NCBI GenBank assembly: GCA_963664675.2
Contig: CAXXLB010000010.1
Span: forward strand, 1 to 5,271
Direction: 5' to 3'
Origin: JASGMR01 sp963664675
Lineage (GTDB): Bacteria; Thermotogota; Thermotogae; Petrotogales; Kosmotogaceae
DNA: 5,271 nt
The translations under genes were made by a program, and so were the position numbers. Below are positions 1-5,271 of the stretch, in pieces. The notes beneath the pieces were generated by a model. The model was not told where the DNA came from and searched no databases. It was given only the letters and a program-made list of their open reading frames with translations. The stretch's first letter is position 1. Each line of letters opens with the position of its first letter.

Positions 1-294
1 GAAAAAGAGCGCGACGTTCTGGCGCGCATCGTTCCCATCGAGGATCATTCGTTGCGTGAAATTGAAATATTACCCACCCCAGGGTACACCCACGGATCGA
101 CTTCGCTTATGTTCGAAACCCGCGAGGGAATCGTCGTTGTCGCCGGAGACGCCGCCGCGACGTTCGATCATTTCGACGAACGCCAGCCCACGGACAACGC
201 CGAAGACCCCCGCGAGGCCCGCCGATCCATCGACCAAATCGCCAAAGTCGCCGACATCGTCATCCCCGGACACGATAATTATTTTGTGGTGTAG
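1..294 (+). CDS. MBL-fold metallo-hydrolase, C-terminal part (5' end outside window)
   Basis: The reading frame is open from base 1 and ends at TAG 292-294, giving 97 residues of a protein that starts upstream of the window. It matches the C-terminal half of the metallo-beta-lactamase fold, whose members are zinc-dependent hydrolases of lactones, thioesters, phosphoesters or beta-lactams. Visible metal-site motifs are TPGYTHGS (His at visible residue 31), VAGDAA (Asp at 50, the usual bridging ligand) and IPGHD (His at 91). The upstream HxHxDH motif lies outside the window. The acidic, Arg-rich stretch before the last motif (about residues 60-80) fits the helix found there in this fold. The protein ends six residues after GHD, and this looks like a natural C-terminus, not a truncation. 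A TTG at 52 could be taken as a start, but coding continues upstream of it, so it is internal. The substrate cannot be assigned. G+C is high (42/60 in 181-240), unlike the next gene. Confidence 0.9.
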   Translation, partial: EKERDVLARIVPIEDHSLREIEILPTPGYTHGSTSLMFETREGIVVVAGDAAATFDHFDERQPTDNAEDPREARRSIDQIAKVADIVIPGHDNYFVV

Positions 295-436
295 ATTTTT
301 GTTTTAAGGTTTTTGCTAATACTGTTTTGAATTGTTCGCTAAAACTAATTCATACGTAGATAGTATAGGTCTTTATAAATATTTTTTTATAATATATTAT
401 TTGTATGATTGTATATGAATTTATGGGTGATAATTA
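295..436 (+). promoter_or_regulatory. AT-rich upstream region likely carrying the cassette promoter
   Basis: This 142-base stretch separates the metallo-hydrolase stop from the AlbA_2 start and contains no credible gene. A perfect TATAAT hexamer lies at 388-393, 43 bases before the ATG, but no good TTGACA-like box sits 16-18 bases upstream of it. A TTGAAT at 327-332 exists but has no matching -10 at normal spacing. In DNA this AT-rich such hexamers arise by chance, so the assignment is tentative. No hairpin terminator for the metallo-hydrolase was found here. Confidence 0.35.
426..431 (+). promoter_or_regulatory. Possible ribosome binding site of the AlbA_2 gene
   Basis: GGTGAT sits five bases before the ATG at 437. 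It matches the 3' part of the extended anti-Shine-Dalgarno complement (AAGGAGGTGATC), so it can pair with 16S rRNA although the core AGGAGG is missing. It supports ATG 437; upstream ATGs at 405, 415 and 423 are out of frame. Confidence 0.45.
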
Positions 437-1267
437 ATGGAATCCTTTTTAAGATACATAGAAAGTTCGAGTACATTTGATAAAAGAATCATTTTTGGTT
501 CAACTTGTGAAGATATATTTTTAGATTTCAAAAGAGAGTTTGATTTTGCTAGTCAGCATAAACGAGATATTGCAGAAGAATTTGCATGTGATGTATGCCA
601 GTTTGCAAATACTTTTGGTGGATCAATTCTGATAGGTATAGAAGAAAAGTATAAAGAAAAAGAAAAACTGAAAGTGGCAAGTAAAGTATATCCAATAAAC
701 AATATCGAGAAAATACAGCAATACTATAATGATTGTGTTTTACCTCTGATTTCACCACATTATATCGATGTATGGTTTAATGTGATAAATCTTCTTGGAG
801 GTTCGATATTATCTATTTGCATAAAGCCATTAGTAAATACAATTGCTGCAGTTTCATCTAAGAAAAACAATAAGTATCTCAGATTCCCTTACAGAACAAA
901 TTATGGGAAAAAATATATGTCTTATAATGATATTTTTAGAAGAATCAATTCATCAACAAGAGAAAAGTTCTTATCTCTATTAGATATTTGGACTCAAAAT
1001 AACAAAGTTGAACTTCTCTCTCCCATAACCAAAGAAGAAAAATCTAATTCTGTCATATGGGATCATAAGGAATTTATTGTACATATCAAAGAAGTAACAG
1101 AATCCTATTTTGTTCTTCAAATAAATGACCTAAAAATAAATATCCCATATGATCTAGTTTATGCATTATGGGAAATTGATGCTCATATCATTGGCTTAGT
1201 TCTATTAGTTGAATTGGTAATTGATAAGAATAGGAAAAAAATAATATTAAAATTTAAGGATACTTGA
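437..1267 (+). CDS. AlbA_2 (Schlafen-type) domain protein, 276 aa
   Basis: The N-terminal part (about residues 24-170) fits the AlbA_2 domain, a putative nucleic-acid-binding fold shared with the Schlafen core. Diagnostic segments are E25-DIFL-DFK (residues 25-32, equivalent to the family E....EFK motif), QFANTFGGSILIG (55-67, the AfaNt.GG.lliGv motif), and a closing YLRFPYRTNYG / MSYNDIFRR segment (148-169). Acidic residues E25, D30 and E69/E70 occupy positions comparable to the Glu-Glu-Asp nuclease site of mammalian SLFN11/13; this correspondence is my inference. The remaining ~100 residues are not recognised. They contain alternating hydrophobic strands (213-240), a hydrophobic stretch at 251-262 and a Lys-rich tail; no P-loop or HTH was identified. 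The protein is predicted to be cytoplasmic. The stop is 2 bases before the ATG of the DUF262 gene, so the two are translationally coupled. The domain call is fairly secure; the function (nuclease, DNA binder or regulator) is open. Confidence 0.85.
   Translation: MESFLRYIESSSTFDKRIIFGSTCEDIFLDFKREFDFASQHKRDIAEEFACDVCQFANTFGGSILIGIEEKYKEKEKLKVASKVYPINNIEKIQQYYNDCVLPLISPHYIDVWFNVINLLGGSILSICIKPLVNTIAAVSSKKNNKYLRFPYRTNYGKKYMSYNDIFRRINSSTREKFLSLLDIWTQNNKVELLSPITKEEKSNSVIWDHKEFIVHIKEVTESYFVLQINDLKINIPYDLVYALWEIDAHIIGLVLLVELVIDKNRKKIILKFKDT
1256..1260 (+). promoter_or_regulatory. Ribosome binding site deciding the DUF262 gene start
   Basis: AAGGA lies nine bases before ATG 1270, inside the last codons of the AlbA_2 gene. 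It is only three bases from the in-frame TTG at 1264, which is too close, so ATG 1270 is the better start. Confidence 0.6.
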
Positions 1268-1269
1268 TT

Positions 1270-3666
1270 ATGAGTGATTTATTTCTTTCAAAGCATGAAT
1301 TTGAGGAAATATTTAAATCAAAACTGAAGATTGGAACATATTCAAAATCAATAGATAGTTTATTTAGTGATAGATTCATTAAAAAAATTGATTATGCTCC
1401 ATATTACCAACGAAATTATGTTTGGGATAAGCATAAAGCATCATATTTTATCGAAAGTATTTTATTAGGGACAGAAATCCCTCCATTAGTCTTTTTTAAT
1501 AATGGGGACACAATTGAGGTTATTGATGGAAGGCAAAGGTTTGAGACAATAAAAAGATTTAAGAACAATGATTTTTCATTGACAAAAAAAGGTCTATGCT
1601 CGTTAAAATTTCTTTCCAAAAAATCTTATGCTGCAATTTGTAATACCTATCCAGAAATACATGAATTATTTTTAGATGCAAAAATTCGTATGATTGATTT
1701 TGAAATAATTGATTGTAATAATTTCGATCCAAATTTTGAAGACCGAATAAAAAAAGAAATCTTTGGTAGATATAATTCTGGAATAACTCCATTAAGAAAG
1801 TCTGAAATTGATAATGCTGTATATGTTGAAAATATTATTACTAATCAATTTAAAAGAACTTTTAAAGAACATCCACAATATTTAAATGATTGTTACTCAA
1901 TATTTTTCAAAGTTAAGGAAAAGAATATCGATGCTCCTCCAACACAAGAAATTTTGCAATTCATAAGGAAATCTTTAGTTACTTGTCGATTTCCAATTAT
2001 TTATTATGCAAGGGGGATAAATAGGAATGAACTTGTTACAAAATTTTTTCAACTTTTGTCAGATACTTGCGATAACCCAATCGATATAGTAACAGGGTTT
2101 TTAAGAAAAGTTCAGATAATTAAAAATGTTATAGAAGAGTTAGAGGTACAAAGTATTCCTTATAATAGATTTGTTTTTGAATGTTTTTTATGGGGATTGA
2201 ATGTCGTTGAAAATGAAGAATTAACAATAGATATTGTTGAAGATAAGCAGAATATTAATAAGTTTGCTGATTTTGTAAATAATAATTATGAAAATTATAG
2301 TGATGTTGATTATCATTATTTTAAAGAAACTATGCTTCGTTACACAAAAACAAGTGAATTTTTTACAAAATTATATGACATTGATTTTTCTATTTACTTA
2401 GAAGGTAATGAAATTAAAAAAGAGGAAATCAGAGATATTAAATCGAATCAAGAGAGCCCAATTTCTAAATTAAATGAATTGGAATCATTGAGAATAACTA
2501 AACCAGAACCAACGCGTAATTCAATCGATGATTTATTGCGAAGGATGGAAAGAAATAAATTCTTGATTCGACCTTCTTATCAAAGGGCTGAAGTTATTAA
2601 TTCACCAAAAGCCTCCTCTATTATAGAGAGTATTCTTTTGGGTATTATGTTGCCCGCAATCTTTATTTATAAAAAGAAAAATGGAGTATCAGAAGTAATT
2701 GATGGACAGCAGAGATTACTAACTTTAATAGGTTTTATTGGCAAAGAATATTTGAATGAAGAGAGTCAACTATGTTGTTCTAAAAACCATAGATTCAAAT
2801 TAAAGGGATTAAAAATATTAAAGGAATTGAATGGGAAAAATTTTGATGAACTTGAAGAAAAGTTACAAAATAGAATTTACGATTTTGATCTCTTGATTGT
2901 CGAAATTGAAGAGAAACTGAATGAAAACTTTAATCCGGTTGATCTATTTATTCGTTTGAATGACAAACCGTTCCCAATACCTGAAAATTCTTTTGAAATG
3001 TGGAATTCATGGGCCGATAGAGAAATTATTAGTACTATAAAAGAAAATGTTGTGGAAATTTCTAATTGGTTTTATGTCAAATCACCACTCCAAAGAAAAT
3101 ATATGGATAGAATGATAAATGAAGAACTTTATACAAGTCTTGTGTATTTAGACTATAGAGTTAGATATAGCAGTAATAAAACAAGTAGTAATTTAATTTC
3201 ACAATATTTGGATATCTATCAAAAATTTGATAGAATTAATTCTCGTATCAAAGAGAAAAGAGATATAACTATTGTCATGACTAATATTTCAGAGAAAGGT
3301 GACAACAAAGATAAATTTTTTATTTCGTTGAATAAAATAGAAAAATTTATTCAAAAAATAGAATATTTACTGATTGGAGACCAAAAACATAATGATGCTT
3401 TGTTAAATGATTCGCTGGATCAGATATTTAGTTCTCGAGTTGGAGCAAAATATACACGTCGAACATTTCAAGATTTTTATATACTTTGGTTCTTAATCAA
3501 TGAAATAGATATGTCTAAAATAAAAAAGAAAAGGAATAATATTCTAAAAGCAGTTAACAATATATATTCCTATATTAAAAATATTCCAGAAATTGATTTA
3601 AAGGAAAACAAGGGATTTCTTGCATTTCAAGAAATGGTAATAAATTTTAAACATAAATATCAGTAA
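1270..3666 (+). CDS. Tandem DUF262 domain protein, 798 aa
   Basis: Two DUF262 domains (ParB/Srx-like fold, known from GmrS, SspE and BrxU) lie in one chain. Copy 1 (about residues 35-250) has YYQRNYVWD (45-53), FIESILLG..IPPL (60-73), IDGRQRF (85-91) and FGRYNSGITPL (165-175). Copy 2 (about 415-600) has SYQRAEV (436-442), IIESILLG..LPA (451-463), IDGQQRL (477-483) and FIRLND (560-565). DGQQR is the family nucleotide-hydrolysis signature. Copy 1 carries DGRQR, and copy 2 has lost the Trp that normally follows YQR.Y, so the copies have diverged and may play different roles. The rest of each half is mostly helical and charged. No HNH/DUF1524 His-x-x-Pro motif, PD-(D/E)XK motif, signal peptide or membrane helix is visible, so any nuclease would have to be the AlbA_2 partner or unrecognised. 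ATG 1270 is chosen over TTG 1264 on ribosome-site spacing. The likely role is a sensor/NTPase of a defence system, inferred from family and context. Confidence 0.9.
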   Translation: MSDLFLSKHEFEEIFKSKLKIGTYSKSIDSLFSDRFIKKIDYAPYYQRNYVWDKHKASYFIESILLGTEIPPLVFFNNGDTIEVIDGRQRFETIKRFKNNDFSLTKKGLCSLKFLSKKSYAAICNTYPEIHELFLDAKIRMIDFEIIDCNNFDPNFEDRIKKEIFGRYNSGITPLRKSEIDNAVYVENIITNQFKRTFKEHPQYLNDCYSIFFKVKEKNIDAPPTQEILQFIRKSLVTCRFPIIYYARGINRNELVTKFFQLLSDTCDNPIDIVTGFLRKVQIIKNVIEELEVQSIPYNRFVFECFLWGLNVVENEELTIDIVEDKQNINKFADFVNNNYENYSDVDYHYFKETMLRYTKTSEFFTKLYDIDFSIYLEGNEIKKEEIRDIKSNQESPISKLNELESLRITKPEPTRNSIDDLLRRMERNKFLIRPSYQRAEVINSPKASSIIESILLGIMLPAIFIYKKKNGVSEVIDGQQRLLTLIGFIGKEYLNEESQLCCSKNHRFKLKGLKILKELNGKNFDELEEKLQNRIYDFDLLIVEIEEKLNENFNPVDLFIRLNDKPFPIPENSFEMWNSWADREIISTIKENVVEISNWFYVKSPLQRKYMDRMINEELYTSLVYLDYRVRYSSNKTSSNLISQYLDIYQKFDRINSRIKEKRDITIVMTNISEKGDNKDKFFISLNKIEKFIQKIEYLLIGDQKHNDALLNDSLDQIFSSRVGAKYTRRTFQDFYILWFLINEIDMSKIKKKRNNILKAVNNIYSYIKNIPEIDLKENKGFLAFQEMVINFKHKYQ
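2509..3069 (+). repeat. Second copy of an internal DUF262 duplication (first copy about 1372-2019)
   Basis: The protein contains two homologous halves spaced by about 391 residues. Shared signatures in the same order are YQR (46-48 and 437-439), IESILLG (61-67 and 452-458), a proline-containing strand, VIDGxQR (84-90 and 476-482) and an F.R.N motif (165-169 and 560-564). The similarity is at protein level only; no long matching DNA stretch was seen, so the duplication or fusion is old. Domain edges are approximate. Confidence 0.7.
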
Positions 3667-3706
3667 TTAGTGATTGTTGAATAAATTTAATTGAGTATTC
3701 TGATTG

Positions 3707-3979
3707 TTATTTATATTTTTGTGTCCATTTTATAGAGATATAAATAATCAGCGGGATGATGGCGATTAGCTTTGTTACAATCATTCCGCAGTAGTGAATG
3801 ACGTCGAACTGTTGTCGGGTCATCTCGAAAACTATGGAGTGGTATTTGTAAATGACGTCTCCTCCGAAGGCCATGAAGATGAAATAAAACGCCAAACAAA
3901 GAGCCCATATCCAGAAGCATCGAATCATTACGCTGGCGGTTGTTTCCCAAAAATCGTAGTTGTTGGTTGCGTCGTTCAC
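3707..3979 (-). CDS. Small two-helix membrane protein, DUF6868-like, 90 aa
   Basis: This small integral membrane protein has unknown function. It has two hydrophobic helices, at about residues 18-38 and 61-83, joined by a short polar segment. The motif around residues 57-66 (QFDVIHYCGM) and the preceding FGGDVIYKYHS segment resemble the DUF6868 family as I remember it (small proteins with a conserved FD.IHY.GM motif); this recognition is from memory. The start is GTG 3977-3979, chosen because a perfect AGGAGG lies six bases upstream (3986-3991). It follows the slipin gene on the same strand with a 77-base gap, so it is probably the last gene of that operon and may assist or associate with the slipin. 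Its stop is 40 bases from the stop of the convergent DUF262 gene. G+C is intermediate (24/60 at 3841-3900), partly because of hydrophobic codons. Confidence 0.8.
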   Translation of the reverse strand: MNDATNNYDFWETTASVMIRCFWIWALCLAFYFIFMAFGGDVIYKYHSIVFEMTRQQFDVIHYCGMIVTKLIAIIPLIIYISIKWTQKYK

Positions 3980-3985
3980 AGTCGT

Positions 3986-3991
3986 CCTCCT
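3986..3991 (-). promoter_or_regulatory. Strong ribosome binding site of the DUF6868-like gene
   Basis: On the - strand this reads AGGAGG, six bases before the GTG at 3979. It is what makes the GTG start convincing for this small gene. Confidence 0.8.
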
Positions 3992-4001
3992 ATTTGTTGT
4001 A

Positions 4002-4013
4002 TTTTGGCCAAAA
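4002..4013. repeat. Perfect 12-bp palindrome TTTTGGCCAAAA
   Basis: A perfect inverted repeat without spacer lies in the 77-base gap between the slipin and DUF6868-like genes, 10 bases upstream of the AGGAGG. It could be a dyad protein-binding site or a weak mRNA hairpin, though a stem without a loop folds poorly. A single copy is seen, so chance occurrence is possible. Confidence 0.4.
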
Positions 4014-4056
4014 CATGGGTGTTTGTTTTTTTGTACTCCTCGTAATCCCGGCCCAA

Positions 4057-5193
4057 TTATTCTGGATTAACTTTATTCTCCGGCGTATCCGTATCCGTTT
4101 CCGCTTCTTCAATATTCCTCTTGGGGATTTCTTTTCCTAGGGCGGTTAGGCCGCCGAGGGCTCCCAGACCCATCGATTCGACCGCCGAGGAGGGGACGAT
4201 AATCATCGAACCTTTTTGCCGCAGACCTTCGTAGACCATGTTCATAGCGCGGAGGTGCAGGGCGACGGGATTGTCTTTGTATTGTTCGGAGGCGCGGGCG
4301 AATTTTTCGGCGATTTCGGTTTCCGCCGTTCCCAGGATGATGCGGCTCTGCCGTTCGCGTTCGGCCTGAGCCTGGCGCGACATGGCGTCTTCGAGGCCTT
4401 TGGGGATAATGATGTCGCGGATTTCGACCGCTTGAGTGGTGATGCCCCACGAACTGGTTTTTTCGTCGAGCGTTTTTTGGATCTCTTGCCCTAACCGGTC
4501 GCGTTCGGACAGCAATACGGATAAATCGTTGCGTCCAATTGCGTTGCGTAAGGCGGTTTGCGCCGAGAGAACGACCGCCTCGTCGAAGTGTTCGACCTCC
4601 AACACGGCTTTTTCTGCGTCCCAAACGATCCAAAAGCCGATGGCGTCGACGCTGACGGGGACGGTGTCGGAGGTCAGGGTGGTTTCGGCGCTAAAATCGG
4701 ATACTCGGATGCGCTGGTCGACGAATTGAGCGACTTTATCCATGATTGGAATGGCAATGAATAAACCCGGTTTACGAATTCCACGAAAACGGCCGAATCG
4801 CAAAATAACGGCGCGTTCCCATTGATAGACGATCTGTACGGATGGGGAAATCAACAATGCGGCGACGATTGTGATGAGGAGTATTTCGCTGTTCGGACGC
4901 ATCATTAAGTACGAGATTAAGCAGTCCAGAGTGGCCAGTACGACAACCGCTTCCCAGACCTGCGTGAGCCGCAACAGGATCGAAAGCGTGAGGGCCGAAC
5001 CGAGGAACAACGCTACGGCTTCGACCGAGAAATCGTGCGTTAGAAGGTGCAGGATCAGCCCCGCGACGTAGATTGCCACGAGAATCAGCACGTTGAGCGG
5101 CGAGAAGCGAAAATCGGCTCGCATGGTGGTTGCGAATTGTTCGAGAGAGAATGAGAACTTGCCTTTTATTGAACCTTTTGTTGAATCGCTCAT
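4057..5193 (-). CDS. Slipin family (SPFH/stomatin-like) membrane protein, 378 aa
   Basis: This membrane-anchored SPFH/band-7 protein belongs to a family that oligomerises on membranes and organises lipid or protein microdomains. The N-terminal ~120 residues hold about four hydrophobic segments (roughly 33-50, 56-72, 79-97 and 102-118). The SPFH domain follows at about 120-300, beginning with YQWERAVILRFGRFRGIRKPG (residues 123-143), then the family IP..D.V...DQR segment (148-161), the long strand/helix core, IRDIIIPKGLEDAM (258-271) and an Ala/Glu/Arg-rich helix (272-305). The tail has a Gly-rich patch (342-353) and an acidic end. Ordinary slipins are about 250-270 residues with one membrane hairpin, so the N-terminal extension is notable. 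ATG 5193 has AAGGAGG seven bases upstream and overlaps the stop of the preceding gene by four bases, so translation is probably coupled. No NfeD-type partner is visible in the window. Confidence 0.93.
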   Translation of the reverse strand: MSDSTKGSIKGKFSFSLEQFATTMRADFRFSPLNVLILVAIYVAGLILHLLTHDFSVEAVALFLGSALTLSILLRLTQVWEAVVVLATLDCLISYLMMRPNSEILLITIVAALLISPSVQIVYQWERAVILRFGRFRGIRKPGLFIAIPIMDKVAQFVDQRIRVSDFSAETTLTSDTVPVSVDAIGFWIVWDAEKAVLEVEHFDEAVVLSAQTALRNAIGRNDLSVLLSERDRLGQEIQKTLDEKTSSWGITTQAVEIRDIIIPKGLEDAMSRQAQAERERQSRIILGTAETEIAEKFARASEQYKDNPVALHLRAMNMVYEGLRQKGSMIIVPSSAVESMGLGALGGLTALGKEIPKRNIEEAETDTDTPENKVNPE

Positions 5194-5271
5194 GACTGTT
5201 CCTCCTTGCGCGTTTGCAATCCTGTTAGTAAGTCGTCGATGGTGAAGCCGTACGACGAGGCCCTGGCCAGC
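5190..5271 (-). CDS. C-terminal 26 codons of the gene upstream of the slipin
   Basis: On the - strand a frame is open from the window edge to TGA 5190-5192, which overlaps the slipin ATG as ATGA. The visible end reads LARASSYGFTIDDLLTGLQ followed by a charged TRKEEQS tail. The amphipathic Gly-x-(S/T)-x-(D/E)-(D/E)-L-L pattern resembles the tail of small GntR/YtrA-type regulators, but 26 residues are too few to assign a family. The stop/start overlap is the main evidence that this frame is real, since it is the classic arrangement of translationally coupled operon genes. A second frame, in register with the slipin, is also open to the edge, but it has no start between the window edge and ATG 5193 and is rich in Arg/His, as expected for an out-of-frame translation. 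Confidence 0.7.
   Translation of the reverse strand, partial: LARASSYGFTIDDLLTGLQTRKEEQS
5201..5207 (-). promoter_or_regulatory. Strong ribosome binding site of the slipin gene
   Basis: On the - strand this reads AAGGAGG, seven bases before ATG 5193, and lies inside the final codons of the preceding gene. It confirms the slipin start. Confidence 0.85.

Larger units (their letters stand above)
295..3706. other. AT-rich two-gene island, probably horizontally acquired
   Basis: Composition drops abruptly just after the stop of the metallo-hydrolase and rises again across the DUF6868 gene. Sample row counts are 42/60 G+C at 181-240, 16/60 at 3121-3180, 24/60 at 3841-3900 and 36/60 at 4561-4620. 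Codons in the island end mostly in A or T, while flanking genes prefer G or C. The island holds exactly two co-directional genes (AlbA_2 protein and double-DUF262 protein) and lies between the stop codons of two convergent flanking genes, so neither flank gene is obviously broken. No integrase, transposase, tRNA or convincing terminal repeats are seen. Acquisition by transfer is inferred from composition and gene content; the exact edges are uncertain by tens of bases. Confidence 0.7.

Noticed and set aside
1264..1272. TTG at 1264 as start of the DUF262 gene, overlapping the AlbA_2 stop
   Set aside because: It is only three bases from the AAGGA ribosome site, whereas ATG 1270 has normal spacing and is the stronger codon.
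3671..3708. Direct repeat TGATTGTT at 3671-3678 and 3701-3708, and weak stem GAATA/TATTC at 3679-3700, as terminator or recombination site
   Set aside because: The stem is only five A/T-rich pairs with a 12-base loop and no following U tract on the + strand; the repeat is too short to mean much.
295..3722. Shared 8-mer ATTTTTGT at 295-302 and 3715-3722 as a possible target-site duplication of the island
   Set aside because: It is short and T-rich in very AT-rich DNA, so chance matches are expected, and the right copy lies inside the DUF6868-like coding sequence.
3990..4016. Eight-residue leader ORF on the - strand upstream of the DUF6868-like gene
   Set aside because: It has no ribosome site at a workable distance, and its sequence shows no attenuation features such as runs of one amino acid or alternative hairpins.
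3794..4140. Plus-strand open frames over the DUF6868-like gene and the slipin end
   Set aside because: They overlap well-supported - strand genes, lack ribosome sites and match no family I recognise.
4109..4764. Long open frames on both strands within the slipin gene
   Set aside because: They are Arg-rich or low-complexity out-of-frame translations of a GC-rich gene, with no recognisable motifs; the slipin frame has clear family signatures.
1..5271. CRISPR array, tRNA, rRNA, riboswitch, insertion sequence
   Set aside because: No regularly spaced repeats, cloverleaf-like sequences, rRNA signatures, transposase motifs or terminal inverted repeats were seen on reading both strands.

Overview
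The window is a GC-richer bacterial chromosome segment interrupted by a strongly AT-rich two-gene cassette. Hand counts on 60-base rows give 42/60 G+C at 181-240 (flanking metallo-hydrolase), 36/60 at 4561-4620 (flanking slipin) and only 16/60 at 3121-3180 (cassette). The flanks look like ordinary housekeeping or membrane genes of a Gram-negative-type or Planctomycetes/Verrucomicrobia-type bacterium. The phylum cannot be fixed from this sequence, because there is no rRNA, tRNA or universal marker.

Layout: (1) 1-294, + strand, the C-terminal part of a metallo-beta-lactamase-fold hydrolase. (2) 295-436, an AT-rich intergenic stretch that should hold the cassette promoter. (3) 437-1267, + strand, a 276-residue protein with an N-terminal AlbA_2 (Schlafen-type) domain. 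(4) 1270-3666, + strand, a 798-residue protein with two DUF262 (GmrS/SspE-type, ParB-like fold) domains in tandem and no recognisable HNH/DUF1524 nuclease. (5) 3707-3979, - strand, a 90-residue two-helix membrane protein of the DUF6868 type. (6) 4057-5193, - strand, a slipin (SPFH/stomatin family) with an unusually long multi-helix N-terminal membrane region. (7) 5190-5271, - strand, the last 26 codons of a gene that overlaps the slipin start by 4 bases.

The - strand genes form one likely operon (unknown gene, slipin, DUF6868 protein). The 4-base stop/start overlap and strong Shine-Dalgarno sequences support this, and the operon suggests a membrane-organising function. The two cassette genes are 2 bases apart, so they are almost certainly co-translated and probably work together. 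DUF262 proteins are NTPase/sensor parts of type IV restriction and phosphorothioation-linked defence (GmrSD, SspE). AlbA_2 domains are nucleic-acid-binding or nuclease-like. The pair is therefore a credible, poorly characterised anti-phage or nucleic-acid-targeting module, placed between two convergent core genes. That function is inferred; no activity can be read from the sequence alone.
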